A DNA stretch of 64,000 bases, taken from contig JAUIHI010000003.1 of the NCBI GenBank assembly GCA_030432295.1, positions 310,001 through 374,000 on the forward strand, read 5' to 3'. Both the position numbers and the translations under genes were made by a program. Under the pieces are notes generated by a model. It was not told where the DNA came from. It made no database searches and saw nothing but the letters and a program-made list of their open reading frames with translations. This stretch comes from Anaerolineae bacterium (GTDB taxonomy: Bacteria; Chloroflexota; Anaerolineae; Caldilineales; Caldilineaceae). Numbering within the stretch: the stretch's first letter is position 1; every line of letters begins with the position of its first letter. Below, one piece after another: positions 37,001 through 45,246 of the stretch.

Positions 37001-37331
37001 TGTATCAATGGGGAATGGTCGCAACATTACGGGAGCAGATATTGAGGAATTCCCAATCGGGAAAATCTCTGATGAAAACGCATTTTCACTGGGAACAATC
37101 TTCGACTCCTTGATGCTTGACTATAAGGCACATTCCGTAATCCGGGTTCGAGCAGACCAGGAATATCAAGAATTTGATCAAAGCAAATCCAAACCCATCA
37201 TGGACCAAATCGACAGCGTCCTGGCCCGGCACTACGGCTTCAGCGACGAGGAGTTGGATTACATCATCAATTACGACATCAAGTATCGGATGGGGGATGA
37301 GTTGTTCACGGAGGAGGAGGGGGAGGGGTAG
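34059..37331 (+). CDS. Eco57I/PglX-type DNA adenine methyltransferase
   Basis: This is a large class I SAM-dependent methylase of 1090 residues. Motif I is DPTCGSGAFLF at residue 498, and the catalytic NPPY (GNPPYVEY) is at about residue 744. A helical region of about 470 residues precedes motif I, and a target-recognition/C-terminal region follows NPPY, as in type IIG/PglX proteins. It starts with ATG 34059 after TTGGAGG. Base composition changes sharply just after NPPY: about 36300-37190 is AT-richer than the rest, which suggests exchange of the specificity domain. It would mark self DNA against the upstream PLD-helicase. Confidence 0.92.
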   Translation: MTWNPTRVRRHLQNRTFAPLFIEELGWDNLAERLSVDVDGTRYLLESVAHKRGVVAFVHRAGDALPDSRIRRKIETQVARSHREHVIIYSDGPGTQQVWQWVRREAGKPLSNREHRYDSHQSGESLIQKLEAIRFSLDEEDDLTLTDVVGSVRAAFNVERATKKFYTEFKRQHDAFQKFLQGIPNGEMERWYVSVMLNRLMFLYFIQKKGFLTGDRDYLRTKLSASQSRGEDGYYRDFLCPLFFEGFAKPKEQRTAAINALLGDIPYLNGGIFQQHQVEQLHGRTIAIPDRAFDRLFDFFDSYQWHLDDRPLRDDREINPDVLGYIFEQYINQKQMGAYYTKEDITDYIGKNTIIPFLFDRAQKEYPDGFRGPNGAWALLERDPARYIYPAVAKGVELPLPPEIAAGLDDVSQRGEWNTPTPEEYALPTEIWRETVARRQRYAEVQGKLERGEVQSINDLITLNLDIRQFAQDVIEQSERPETVRAFWKALTGVSVLDPTCGSGAFLFAALNILEPLYEAALARMQAFVGELGPEDSARRFKDFRDELAQVARHPNQKYFVYKSIVVNNLYGVDIMAEATEIAKLRLFLKLVAQVEEVSKLEPLPDIDFNIRAGNTLVGFATYADVEETVRGDRLLLLPEDEELLAQIREEAEAVERLFGRFRAMQTTHDVREWGDDYATSKAILTHRLKALDERLNRLLAQQYGIDPDKLEYEGWRSSHQPFHWFVEFYGILKAGGFDVVIGNPPYVEYRIIRQDYQLREGTYQSIDSANLYAFCMERSTQLIRDSGRFGMIVPTSVIGLDKTDNLRQVLVEHFRLNICSTYGIRPSKLFEGVDQRLCIYLAHSQSSQQSVIQTTRHHYWYSDERSNLFGLLEYNNTFNHNRLSRFPQIANSTAGNIFQKIEALGTRTINHCFSPGKTGHLIHYHRSPRYWIRSIDFEPHFKSATRSRSVFHFRDLLFVSASEGKAVGALLNSSLFYLWFVSMGNGRNITGADIEEFPIGKISDENAFSLGTIFDSLMLDYKAHSVIRVRADQEYQEFDQSKSKPIMDQIDSVLARHYGFSDEELDYIINYDIKYRMGDELFTEEEGEG

Positions 37332-37460
37332 GAGGTCAACAGGGGAAGTCAAAGAGCATCGGGCGCTGTTTTTTAAGGACCAACTGGTGACGTGGCAGAG
37401 ACGGTAAACCAGTAAGATTTCAGATTTCTATAACGTAAGGGCAAACAGGAATTACAGGCT

Positions 37461-38753
37461 ATGCTTACACATATGACCGAAGCACAGGAAATATCCGCCG
37501 ACATAGAACGACTCAATCAGTTTACACAGTTAACTACGTTTGTTTTTGAACAGGTCGAAGCCAGATTTTTCCCTATTCTCAAGCCCAGGGAATGGCTGCC
37601 TATTCGACAGGATAATCCAGGTATTATACGAAGAATAATTGACCGAATCTATTTCAGACCCACCCACACCCAAGCAGAAAACTTTCTAAACACCTTTTTG
37701 GGCATAGCTGCAATTGAGCTTGCTCTTGTAATGATGGTCAACTTTGAGGGTCTCTATCTCAATGTCCCTGCCTTGACCATTCACTTCCTCTCTCTTTGGA
37801 CGGCGGCTTCGCTATCTAGTTTGACTATATTCTCCATCATCAAGTTTGTATTTGGTGTCTTTTTATTATTTTCTATTACTGGCCTACTGAGCCTTCTTGC
37901 GGCATTTGGCACGTTTGGCGCGTATGACACTATTACCCAAATTATACGCAACCCGCGAATATCTTCTCGTCTGAGATTATTACTCGGGCTTTCCATAGCG
38001 GTAGCCATCGGATGGTGGTTGTGGGTAGATGCTCCACGGTATATGGATGGTGCAGTCTTTGACAAAGATGATCCGATAAGCAACGGTAGACTAACCGCAA
38101 TCTGGTACAGCGCAGTGGTCAAATCTATTTCATTCTTTGTGTTCTATATTCCATTGCTGATCAACTCAACTGTGCTGAGCTTCATGGTTGTGATTGAATC
38201 TATCACCTTAGGTTCAATGCTTCTAAAATGGTTGTTGTCATCGTACGTCCTCTTTAATGTTGCATTTTTGCGCGATTTTCTCCTCACTCCTATAGAGACA
38301 CACAACAACTCCCTACCCAATTCCTTGATAGACATCCATCAGAGCGACCTTGATCTGATTCAAGAATGGGCGCAAAGTCGCGCAAATTCAGGAGTGAACC
38401 AAACCATATTTACTACTATAGTTTTAGCCACCATAGCCATAGTGGCCACTACGGATCTGGGAAATAACGCATTCCTCTATCTGGCTGACTTGCTAGCACA
38501 ACGTGGGAACTCAAATGCGAGTCTTGGGACAATTATGCTAAGTCAATTCATAATTGCCGCTTTAGGTGCTGCTGCATTTCTGATTGTCTGGTTACTACGA
38601 GAGATATTCGTCGCGAATATGATCATTCAACTGATGGTTCTTGCAAGGAGTGCCAAATCTGATCATAAGCCCTATCAATCCTTCCCGCGCACTTTAGCGA
38701 GATTCCATAGAATGAGATCATTATCCCGTTCACGATTCCGCATGAATCGCTGA
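37461..38753 (+). CDS. multi-span membrane protein, unknown function
   Basis: The product is 430 residues with no recognised family. A soluble N-terminus of about 75 residues precedes five to seven hydrophobic spans (AAIELALVMMVNFEGLYL, IIKFVFGVFLLFSITGLLSLL, LLLGLSIAVAIGWWLWV, SISFFVFYIPLLINSTVLSF, FIIAALGAAAFLIVWLL). A loop near the C-terminus carries SRANSGVNQTIFTT. The DNA is AT-richer than the helicase and the first half of the methylase. It lies in the same direction as the methylase, 129 bp behind it. Together with the next gene it might be a membrane effector (inference). Confidence 0.7.
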   Translation: MLTHMTEAQEISADIERLNQFTQLTTFVFEQVEARFFPILKPREWLPIRQDNPGIIRRIIDRIYFRPTHTQAENFLNTFLGIAAIELALVMMVNFEGLYLNVPALTIHFLSLWTAASLSSLTIFSIIKFVFGVFLLFSITGLLSLLAAFGTFGAYDTITQIIRNPRISSRLRLLLGLSIAVAIGWWLWVDAPRYMDGAVFDKDDPISNGRLTAIWYSAVVKSISFFVFYIPLLINSTVLSFMVVIESITLGSMLLKWLLSSYVLFNVAFLRDFLLTPIETHNNSLPNSLIDIHQSDLDLIQEWAQSRANSGVNQTIFTTIVLATIAIVATTDLGNNAFLYLADLLAQRGNSNASLGTIMLSQFIIAALGAAAFLIVWLLREIFVANMIIQLMVLARSAKSDHKPYQSFPRTLARFHRMRSLSRSRFRMNR

Positions 38754-38897
38754 GGTGACCAAACATGTCCTACCAGCAAATTGTCTTGAATGGCAATGGA
38801 GTTAGAACCCTATTTCTCGATCAGTGACAGGAATCGAAATGGCCTTTTGTTCGCACAGTTGGATACAATAGCTGTTCGAACCAAATAGGAGGCGTCT

Positions 38898-40235
38898 ATG
38901 GGGTCATCAACGGATAGAATTCCTTTTGTAGGGTTTATTCACTATCACTATTCACAGTGTAAAAAGGTCTTTGACCATCCGCGTATTCTTCAGGCTGGCG
39001 ATACGTGCCCTAAATGCGGCAAACCGTTTGGTCCAATCATTCATTGGACAAGCAAAGCGTGTAACGATGACTTTTATTCTGACATGGATCTTCCAGTCGG
39101 AACTGAACTTCAGTGTCCTGTATGTGAGAAACATGTGGTCGTCATTAGGGCAGCTTGGTGGGTCAGGCTATTCGGGCTTATTGAGTCAAAGATGCGTCGA
39201 GTCCCGAATGAAACCTGGCGTTCCTGCTTCGGTAGCGTAAGCCTGTTGTTTGCTAGCGTTTTATTCGTACTGCTGGTCATATCGCTTATTCCTGCGCTCC
39301 TCCAATTCCTCTCTTTTCTATGGGGAATGCTTGTCAGTTTATGGCAAGCCATTGTCGTCCTCTTCACTTTGATTCCTGATTTTTTCATTGGTTTCGGTCA
39401 ATCTGTACTCGACATCGCGCGTGCCGCTCTCTTGACCGTGACATTCACTTTGGCCGTGCTGCTAGTCCCAATTGTGATCTGTATAGCAGTTTATTTGTTT
39501 ATCCGGTTGATTGGCATTGTTTTCCAAGCGTCGGTCGCGACAAAGGAAAGAGAAGACCTCATATACACATCGCCGGAAATTGCTGGCGCTTGGGATCCAA
39601 CACGAATCAGCGATCGAATGACGGATACTGAATTCATCGAACGTTTGAGAGATTTCAAATCACGTTTTCCTGTGCCTGCTTCCAGCCCGGACTTTCCAGA
39701 GCAGTATGCCATTGCTCAAGACGCAATAGATGTTGCTGTTGCTAAAGAACGAGACTTGCTGAACAAACAGCAGGTAGTCACTGGACTACTGATCGTTGTC
39801 ATCTGTTTTGGTGCATTGATTTGTTATACATCGGTCAAGAGTATACTAGAACTTAGCCGTCTGCTTCAGCGTGTTGTGATGCTAGGTGCATTCAATGTCT
39901 TGCTTTTCTTTGCTCTATATTATGGGACCAAGTTCTTCATTGGTCTCGACAAAGTATATGAGAGACTAGGGCGCGCTCTTGCTCTATCGATTTTCTTTGC
40001 AGGTACCAGCACACTGACGGTCGTCATTTTTGCTTTTCTCCCACAAAAGATTGTGTTGCGGGGCGACGATCTTGTGATTCAACTTGTCTGGAACCTCCTG
40101 GCAGAAGTCGTAATCACAGGCTTTGAAATCTTTGGCACACTACTGTGGGAACGCCCAATCAACAGCATCAGCCACTGGCTTTCCCAGGCAATTCAATGGC
40201 TACGGCAGCAACTTGGCATCTCTACAACAATATGA
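38898..40235 (+). CDS. membrane protein with N-terminal zinc ribbons, unknown function
   Basis: The protein is 445 residues long. The start ATG 38898 follows AGGAGG. The N-terminal 80 residues hold cysteine pairs: Cys21, CPKC at 37-40 and CPVC at 73-76, which suggests a zinc ribbon. At least six spans follow (SVSLLFASVLFVLLVISLI, LLTVTFTLAVLLVPIVICIA, VVTGLLIVVICFGALICYT, ALALSIFFAGTSTLTVVIF and others), with a soluble stretch at about 215-285. No family is recognised. With the preceding membrane protein it forms a pair between the methylase and the SLOG-like gene. Confidence 0.72.
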   Translation: MGSSTDRIPFVGFIHYHYSQCKKVFDHPRILQAGDTCPKCGKPFGPIIHWTSKACNDDFYSDMDLPVGTELQCPVCEKHVVVIRAAWWVRLFGLIESKMRRVPNETWRSCFGSVSLLFASVLFVLLVISLIPALLQFLSFLWGMLVSLWQAIVVLFTLIPDFFIGFGQSVLDIARAALLTVTFTLAVLLVPIVICIAVYLFIRLIGIVFQASVATKEREDLIYTSPEIAGAWDPTRISDRMTDTEFIERLRDFKSRFPVPASSPDFPEQYAIAQDAIDVAVAKERDLLNKQQVVTGLLIVVICFGALICYTSVKSILELSRLLQRVVMLGAFNVLLFFALYYGTKFFIGLDKVYERLGRALALSIFFAGTSTLTVVIFAFLPQKIVLRGDDLVIQLVWNLLAEVVITGFEIFGTLLWERPINSISHWLSQAIQWLRQQLGISTTI

Positions 40236-40276
40236 GGAAAGTTGTATCTGTCCCTCACTTCTACATATAGACATTC

Positions 40277-40867
40277 ATGCAAGAACAACATTTCCCATTT
40301 CGTTTGCCACAGAACGATGTAGCTTCTCAACTCACCATTTGGGGCGATTCAGCCATCTGGACGGATATCACGAAAGGTGGCAGCCCTGCCTTGGCTCTGC
40401 TCTCCTCCTCTCGTGTCCCGGCCAGCATCCTCCTGCAAATCCACGACTGGGCGCGCCATTGGCGACAGCACGGGCCAATCGTCATCAGCGGCTTTCAATC
40501 CGAGACGGAGAACGAAGCCCTACAAGTATTGCTGGGTGGCGTGCAGCCGGTGGTCCTCGTCCTGGCGCGGGGGATGCTCAAACGCTTGCGTCCCGAATAT
40601 CGCCAGCCGGTGGAGGAAGGCAGACTGCTGCTGGTCTCGCCTTTTCCCGATTCTGTGCAATGGGTCAGCGCCGAGAATGCCCAGGTGCGCAATCGGCTGG
40701 TCTGTAATCTGGCAAATGCCGTATTGGTGGCTCACGCAGAGCCGGGAAGCAAAACAGAGAAGTTGGCCGAGACGCTTACAGACGGGGATAAGCCCTTATG
40801 GACAGTGGACCATCCCGGCAACAAGAATTTGCAGGCATTGGGCTTTCGCGCGTACTCGACTGGGTGA
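40277..40867 (+). CDS. DprA/SMF-like (SLOG superfamily) Rossmann protein
   Basis: The protein is 196 residues. The core reads GGSPALALLSSSRVPASILLQ, HGPIVISGFQSETENEALQ, GVQPVVLVLARGM, RLLLVSPFP, NAQVRNRLVCNLANAVLVAHA and SKTEKLAETL. That is the SMF/DprA Rossmann order with the NR-x-V/I-x-x-LA motif, without the SAM and winged-helix parts of full DprA. SLOG proteins bind nucleotides or single-stranded DNA and occur in several defence systems as sensors. Here it lies 41 bp behind the zinc-ribbon membrane protein. Confidence 0.75.
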   Translation: MQEQHFPFRLPQNDVASQLTIWGDSAIWTDITKGGSPALALLSSSRVPASILLQIHDWARHWRQHGPIVISGFQSETENEALQVLLGGVQPVVLVLARGMLKRLRPEYRQPVEEGRLLLVSPFPDSVQWVSAENAQVRNRLVCNLANAVLVAHAEPGSKTEKLAETLTDGDKPLWTVDHPGNKNLQALGFRAYSTG

Positions 40868-41021
40868 AGGGTTCGAAATCCTCGCAATTGTGGAATGAGT
40901 GATGCAATCGCTTACGCAGTCTGTGACGTAGCGTAGATTTCATTTTCTGCGATACAAATTGTTCTGATCTGTTTTGATCGTTTGAATTTGGCTACCAGCA
41001 AGAGGTTGATCTCCAGGAACT

Positions 41022-41732
41022 ATGAACGCAGCACAAGCGATCAAGAAGATTGTACATCTACGCGCGAACCCGACTCCTTATCAGTTTCGCCAAGTAGCGA
41101 ATGTGCTATTGCAGCACATGAGAGAGGATGAAGACTTCTCGGATATCGTTGAGCGTGTATTTGCATCTCCGCCTGTTGAACGGGCAAACAACTGGTTGGA
41201 ATTTATCGAGCTTCCATACGCCGCAGAATTTGTCCATGACGACATCGGCCAACACGAATGGCGAATCAGTATTGGCACTGTGGCTGGTGATGTAATCGCT
41301 TCGAGGGTTCTTTCGTGTACAGTAACCGACTTGTCCGGTGGCGATGTGCGGATTGTCCTTGCCCGTCATAGGCCGGAAGCTATCCCACTGTTCGAAGCGC
41401 TATCGGCTCTGATTCAAGTGAATTGGCCGAAGGGTGAGTTAGTGGGCGGTGATGAAGACGTTTATCCGCAAGAGGAATATGTCAAAACCACACAAGAAGA
41501 TTCTACAGTCAGTGATATGAATAAGCCGTGGATGAAGATTCCCGACCTAAACTGGCACAGGAAAGCTCTTATGCTTTGGTGGCAAGGGAATACGTCAGAT
41601 GAAATTGCCAAAGTAATACATGTATCCAAAAAGACCATTGATAACACATTGGCTGAGTATCGCAAGAATCCAGAATACGGACCGACAATCATTCCCACTG
41701 CGGCGGAATTGAAGAGGCTCGGACACCGCTAG
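41022..41732 (+). CDS. protein with C-terminal HTH, possible regulator
   Basis: The protein is 236 residues. The N-terminal 150 residues are soluble, mixed alpha/beta and unrecognised (FIELPYAAEFVHDD, EWRISIGTVAGDV). After an acidic linker with DVYPQEEY, the last 65 residues look like a sigma-4/LuxR-type helix-turn-helix (RKALMLWWQGNTSDEIAKVI then HVSKKTIDNTLAEYRK). AGGA precedes the ATG. It stands at the boundary between the cargo genes and the replication genes, so it may regulate either side. Confidence 0.65.
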   Translation: MNAAQAIKKIVHLRANPTPYQFRQVANVLLQHMREDEDFSDIVERVFASPPVERANNWLEFIELPYAAEFVHDDIGQHEWRISIGTVAGDVIASRVLSCTVTDLSGGDVRIVLARHRPEAIPLFEALSALIQVNWPKGELVGGDEDVYPQEEYVKTTQEDSTVSDMNKPWMKIPDLNWHRKALMLWWQGNTSDEIAKVIHVSKKTIDNTLAEYRKNPEYGPTIIPTAAELKRLGHR

Positions 41733-41883
41733 TACCAAACAATTGCAGAAAGAAAGGAAAAACTCCGGGGTATTTCGGGATGCTCCGGGATATTCCAGGG
41801 CATGGACGGTCGGGAAATCCAGCAGATATGATGAGGGTGTAGATACTTTTCTACACCCTCATTTTTTATTTCTGAAAGGAGTA

Positions 41884-42081
41884 ATGAAATCGAACGAAAG
41901 AACGGCAGAGGAGAAGTTCGCGTTTTTGCAACAGTTCATGGCAGTACAAAACAAAAGCCACCGACCGGGACAGCCGCCAAGCAAATCCGGTCAATGGCTA
42001 CAATCAATCACGCCCACAAGGGCACAATCTAACAGAAAGTATAGCACGAAATATGGACAATGTACATCAATTTCCCGATGA
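41884..42081 (+). CDS. small basic protein upstream of the RepA-like gene
   Basis: The product is 65 residues, starting MKSNERTAEEKFAFLQQFMA. AAAGGAG lies directly before the ATG at 41884, so this start is preferred to the one at 41743. It is rich in Lys, Arg, Ser and Gln. Its end overlaps the next gene by 29 bp in another frame. The function is unknown; co-translation with the RepA-like gene is likely. Confidence 0.55.
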   Translation: MKSNERTAEEKFAFLQQFMAVQNKSHRPGQPPSKSGQWLQSITPTRAQSNRKYSTKYGQCTSISR

Positions 42082-43105
42082 AACAATCTTCCCGACAGGA
42101 GGGCTACCCATGCCCTTCCAAAACGAAGGCGAAAATGCCGACTTGCCCCCACTCACATCCTGGGCAGACCTGGATGTCCCTGATATCACCTGGGATTGGG
42201 AACCCTGGCTTGCCAAGGGATTTATGACCATCCTTGCAGGATTTCCTGGCACTGGCAAATCTATCTTCCTGCTGGACGCTATCTGTCGTTCTTACATTAC
42301 TGGTCGCACATGGCCGGACGGACAGCCCTATACAGGAGAAATGGGCAAAGTGCTCTGGCTGGAAACCGAAGGGGCCAACCTTCTCAATATCAACCGAGCG
42401 CGAGCCTTTGGCCTGCCACTGGAAGATATTATCTGTCTCTCAATCGACCCCTTTGATACTGTCTCGCTAGGGAACGATGCGCAGAAAAAGGCCATCGAAG
42501 AACTTGCCCAACATCCTGACATCCGTGTCATCATTTTTGACAGCCTCTCTGGGGGACACGGCGCAGACGAAAACAGCAGTACAGTAATGATTCCTGTGGT
42601 CAAGTGGCTGGCAGAGTTGGCAGCGAAATCCAACAAGCCTGTGATCCCAACCCACCACCTGAACAAGGGGACTGCCCCGGCGAACCAGGATATTACGTTG
42701 AACCGATTGCGGGGTTCTACGGCCATAGGCCAGTTTGCCCGCACAGTCTGGGGCATCAGCCAACCATCTCTGGAGAACCCTGACCTCAAGAAGGTATATG
42801 TAGTCAAGACGAATCTGGGCACCTTCCCCAAGCCCATCGGCTTCACTATCACCGATTCGGGTGTTGTCTCAACGGAACTGCCTTCCTCGCCAGACCAGAG
42901 CGACACGCAGGAGAACCGGGAGAAAGTGTCAAACTTCCTAACCGAGTTGCTCAAAGACGGAGCGCGACCCTCCATAGAGGTAAGCATTGCGCTCAAAAAG
43001 GCGGGACTTTCTTGGGATGTCGCTAATCGTGTCAAGAAGCGTCTGGGCATCGCTTCCGAAAAACGGGGAGACAACTGGGTCTGGTTAGTGAAGCAAGATA
43101 GCTAA
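42053..43105 (+). CDS. RepA-like hexameric AAA/RecA-fold ATPase
   Basis: The protein is 350 residues. Walker A is GFPGTGKS at residues 63-70 (Lys69) and Walker B is VIIFDSLSGG. A HHLNKGTA segment is followed by LRGSTAIGQFARTVWGI, as in the RSF1010 RepA / phage helicase group. The C-terminal 75 residues look like a winged helix (RPSIEVSIALKKAGLSWDVANRVKKRLG). It probably unwinds the element's own origin. The primase gene lies just downstream. Confidence 0.85.
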   Translation: MDNVHQFPDETIFPTGGLPMPFQNEGENADLPPLTSWADLDVPDITWDWEPWLAKGFMTILAGFPGTGKSIFLLDAICRSYITGRTWPDGQPYTGEMGKVLWLETEGANLLNINRARAFGLPLEDIICLSIDPFDTVSLGNDAQKKAIEELAQHPDIRVIIFDSLSGGHGADENSSTVMIPVVKWLAELAAKSNKPVIPTHHLNKGTAPANQDITLNRLRGSTAIGQFARTVWGISQPSLENPDLKKVYVVKTNLGTFPKPIGFTITDSGVVSTELPSSPDQSDTQENREKVSNFLTELLKDGARPSIEVSIALKKAGLSWDVANRVKKRLGIASEKRGDNWVWLVKQDS

Positions 43106-43121
43106 CTGAGCCTCCCTGCGA

Positions 43122-43235
43122 CCTTGCGATCTTGCATTCTTACCATCTTGCTATCTTCTCTCCATTCAACTACATATAGGTAGTAGTAAGCTAGGGTGGG
43201 GAAGGTGGCAAGGTGGCAAGATAGCAAGGTTGTAG
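43122..43235. repeat. octamer runs in inverse orientation
   Basis: TCTTGCNN-like 8-nt words (43122-43161) are followed by inverse words GGTGGCAA, GGTGGCAA, GATAGCAA and GGTTGTAG (43204-43235). The block fills the gap between the RepA-like and primase genes and may fold on itself. ACTACATATAGG near 43170 resembles the arm-type motif. Confidence 0.6.
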
Positions 43236-43270
43236 GGTGGGTACCTGCGCAATCATCAACAAGGAGAAGC

Positions 43271-44299
43271 ATGCAAATGTTCGACACACAAACAATCAAA
43301 GCCAATGCGGATATGTTCGCACTGGTGGAAAGCAATCTGGGACAGTGCCTCAGACACAACGGCCACTCACACCAATGGCTCTGCCCTTTTCACGGAGAAA
43401 AGACACCGAGCTTTACTGTCTATCCAGAGACACGGAGTTGGTACTGTTACGGCTGTCGCAAAGGCGGTGATGTCATCCAGTGGGTTCAGCAATACAAAGG
43501 ACTCGACTTCAAAGAGTCATGCAGATACATCCAACAATTCGTGCGAAGTCAGCCAGCCATATCGATTCCTCGGCTACCAACAGTCAAGAAGCAAAGTGTG
43601 CTGAAAGGAGATACCTGGCAAAGCCGAGCCTCGGCCCTGGTCGTTGAGAGCCAAAAACGTCTCTGGAAAGATAGTGTCGCAACGGACGCCCTGGCCTATC
43701 TACATGAGCGAGGATTCAGTGACGAGACCATACGCAATGCCCAACTTGGCTACAATATCGGTAAGAAGGAGCAGCGCACGGATTGGGGTCTCCCCCTCGA
43801 TAGCTACGCTGATTACGTCTGGGTTGACAATGGAATAGTGATTCCCTTCCTGGTCAATGGCATCCCACAATGGATAACCATTCGTAAATTCCCCAAAGTA
43901 GAGAACGTCGCTGGGAAGGAGTATAGGTACAAAGTCCTGACCGGTTCAACCTACACCCTCTACAACGGCGACCTTCTCGACCCGACTCAACCGGCCATCC
44001 TGACCGAAGGCGTCTTCGATGCACTCAGTGTCCAGCAAGAGGCAGGAGACTTGATAGTGTCCGTTGCCACGAGTAGCACGGGTGGAGTCAGAACCCCAGA
44101 ATGGATTGACAAACTGGCTACCCTGCCACTGGTTCTGGTTGCCTACGACGCTGACAAACCGGGAGACGAAGCCAGTGAGTTCTGGTTAGAGAAATTACCC
44201 AATGCCAGACGCTTGCGCCCCTTACTCGATGACCCAAATGCCATGCTCAAAGCGGGTATGGACATTCGTCAGTGGGTTCAAAATGGACTGAACGGATAG
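43271..44299 (+). CDS. DnaG-like primase (CHC2 zinc finger and Toprim)
   Basis: The protein is 342 residues. The zinc ligands Cys38, His41, Cys59 and Cys62 (WLCPFHGEKTPSF and WYCYGCRKGGDV) mark the CHC2 domain. A Toprim-like region follows with LTEGVFDALSVQ and VAYDADKPGDEAS. The ATG at 43271 has AAGGAG seven bases upstream. It probably synthesises primers for the element's replication with the RepA-like ATPase. No helicase-interaction C-terminal domain as in full DnaG is seen. Confidence 0.9.
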   Translation: MQMFDTQTIKANADMFALVESNLGQCLRHNGHSHQWLCPFHGEKTPSFTVYPETRSWYCYGCRKGGDVIQWVQQYKGLDFKESCRYIQQFVRSQPAISIPRLPTVKKQSVLKGDTWQSRASALVVESQKRLWKDSVATDALAYLHERGFSDETIRNAQLGYNIGKKEQRTDWGLPLDSYADYVWVDNGIVIPFLVNGIPQWITIRKFPKVENVAGKEYRYKVLTGSTYTLYNGDLLDPTQPAILTEGVFDALSVQQEAGDLIVSVATSSTGGVRTPEWIDKLATLPLVLVAYDADKPGDEASEFWLEKLPNARRLRPLLDDPNAMLKAGMDIRQWVQNGLNG

Positions 44300-44309
44300 C
44301 AGTCTCAAA

Positions 44310-44343
44310 ATAGGATAGGCGTATTCCCCAATGCGTCTATCCT
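44310..44343 (+). terminator. hairpin after the primase
   Basis: TAGGATAG (44310-44317) pairs with CTATCCTA (44336-44343), followed by AAAATTCTCC. It is a moderate terminator candidate behind the primase stop. Confidence 0.5.
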
Positions 44344-44468
44344 AAAATTCTCCTTATCCAGCCTGTTTACACAACCTCCCCATGGTACAGTCCCTCCTTG
44401 CTTTTGGGTCTCCGGCCAAGAAGCCTCTATAGACATCCCGTTTGAGTGTGAGAGAAAGTGACATCCCC

Positions 44469-45246
44469 ATTCGTACCTTGGCTAGTCCAACACCCTCAGT
44501 TATTCAACTAGCTTAGATGTGTAGTGCTACATGTATAATTTCCATATCACATTTGGGCTACCCTCTAGCCTCGTCACAACCAAATTTGTACCTTGGCCGA
44601 CAGGCATACCCTTCCCCAGCGGGAATCCAGATGGGAAAATACGCATACTTTTCGTCTCTCTTTTCACCTCTGAAAGCACCCACCTTCCCCAGCGATTCCC
44701 CCTATTCGTATCCCTTGACCGATAGAGACATCCGAACTGAGCAGTTGTCCATACCACATGTACGAATAGCTAAAATCCCTCTTTCATAATCTTGTATTGT
44801 CCACCCCAGGAGTTCCCCCTATTCGTATTCCTTGACCGATAGAATCCCCTTGCCCAGCCGTCATCTGCCCTGACATATACGAATGCTCTGGTTCCTCTCC
44901 GTCCCATCTGGAAGCATACTCTCCGTCTGCGTTGTCCCGATTCGTGTTCCTTTCCCAGTAGAAGCCCCCTTGCCCCGCAGGTATCCACGCTGGCCTGTAC
45001 GAATCATTGTTGGCATTGTCATCTTTGAAACCACACTTCTCCTGACAACCCCAATCATCCAGTATTCGTATCCCTTACCCAAAGGGACACACTTCACCAA
45101 AGCAACCCACCCAGCCGTGCAAATACGCTCCATTCTACATCTAACCGTTCGCGATCACTTCCGCCTCGAAATCCTTATCCCTATTCGTATCGATGGCCCA
45201 ACGAGACACCGAATGAAGTAGATCGTCCCTTGCCATGTACAAATAT
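44469..45246. repeat. array of seven ~118-bp units with inverted ATTCGTA/TACGAAT ends
   Basis: ATTCGTA-like left ends occur at 44469, 44584 (ATTTGTA), 44704, 44821, 44940, 45064 and 45183, spaced 115-124 bp. Each is followed after 50-60 bases by a right end such as TGTACGAAT, ATATACGAAT or TGTACAAAT. The bodies are diverged but share CCCTTGACCGATAGA-like and CCTTGCCC-like blocks. Neither strand carries a convincing gene. The array fills most of the 1.29-kb gap between primase and the SWIM protein. It could be iterons of a replication origin, or structured RNA. Confidence 0.75.

Noticed and set aside
29806-40867. Assigning the locus to a named DISARM or BREX type
   Set aside because: The hallmark genes are missing: no drmA/drmB, no pglZ, brxC or brxL. 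Only the PLD, SNF2 and PglX-like parts are shared.
44469-45246. CRISPR-like array
   Set aside because: The units are ~118 bp with diverged bodies and only the short ends conserved. There are no identical 25-40 bp repeats, no uniform spacers and no cas genes.
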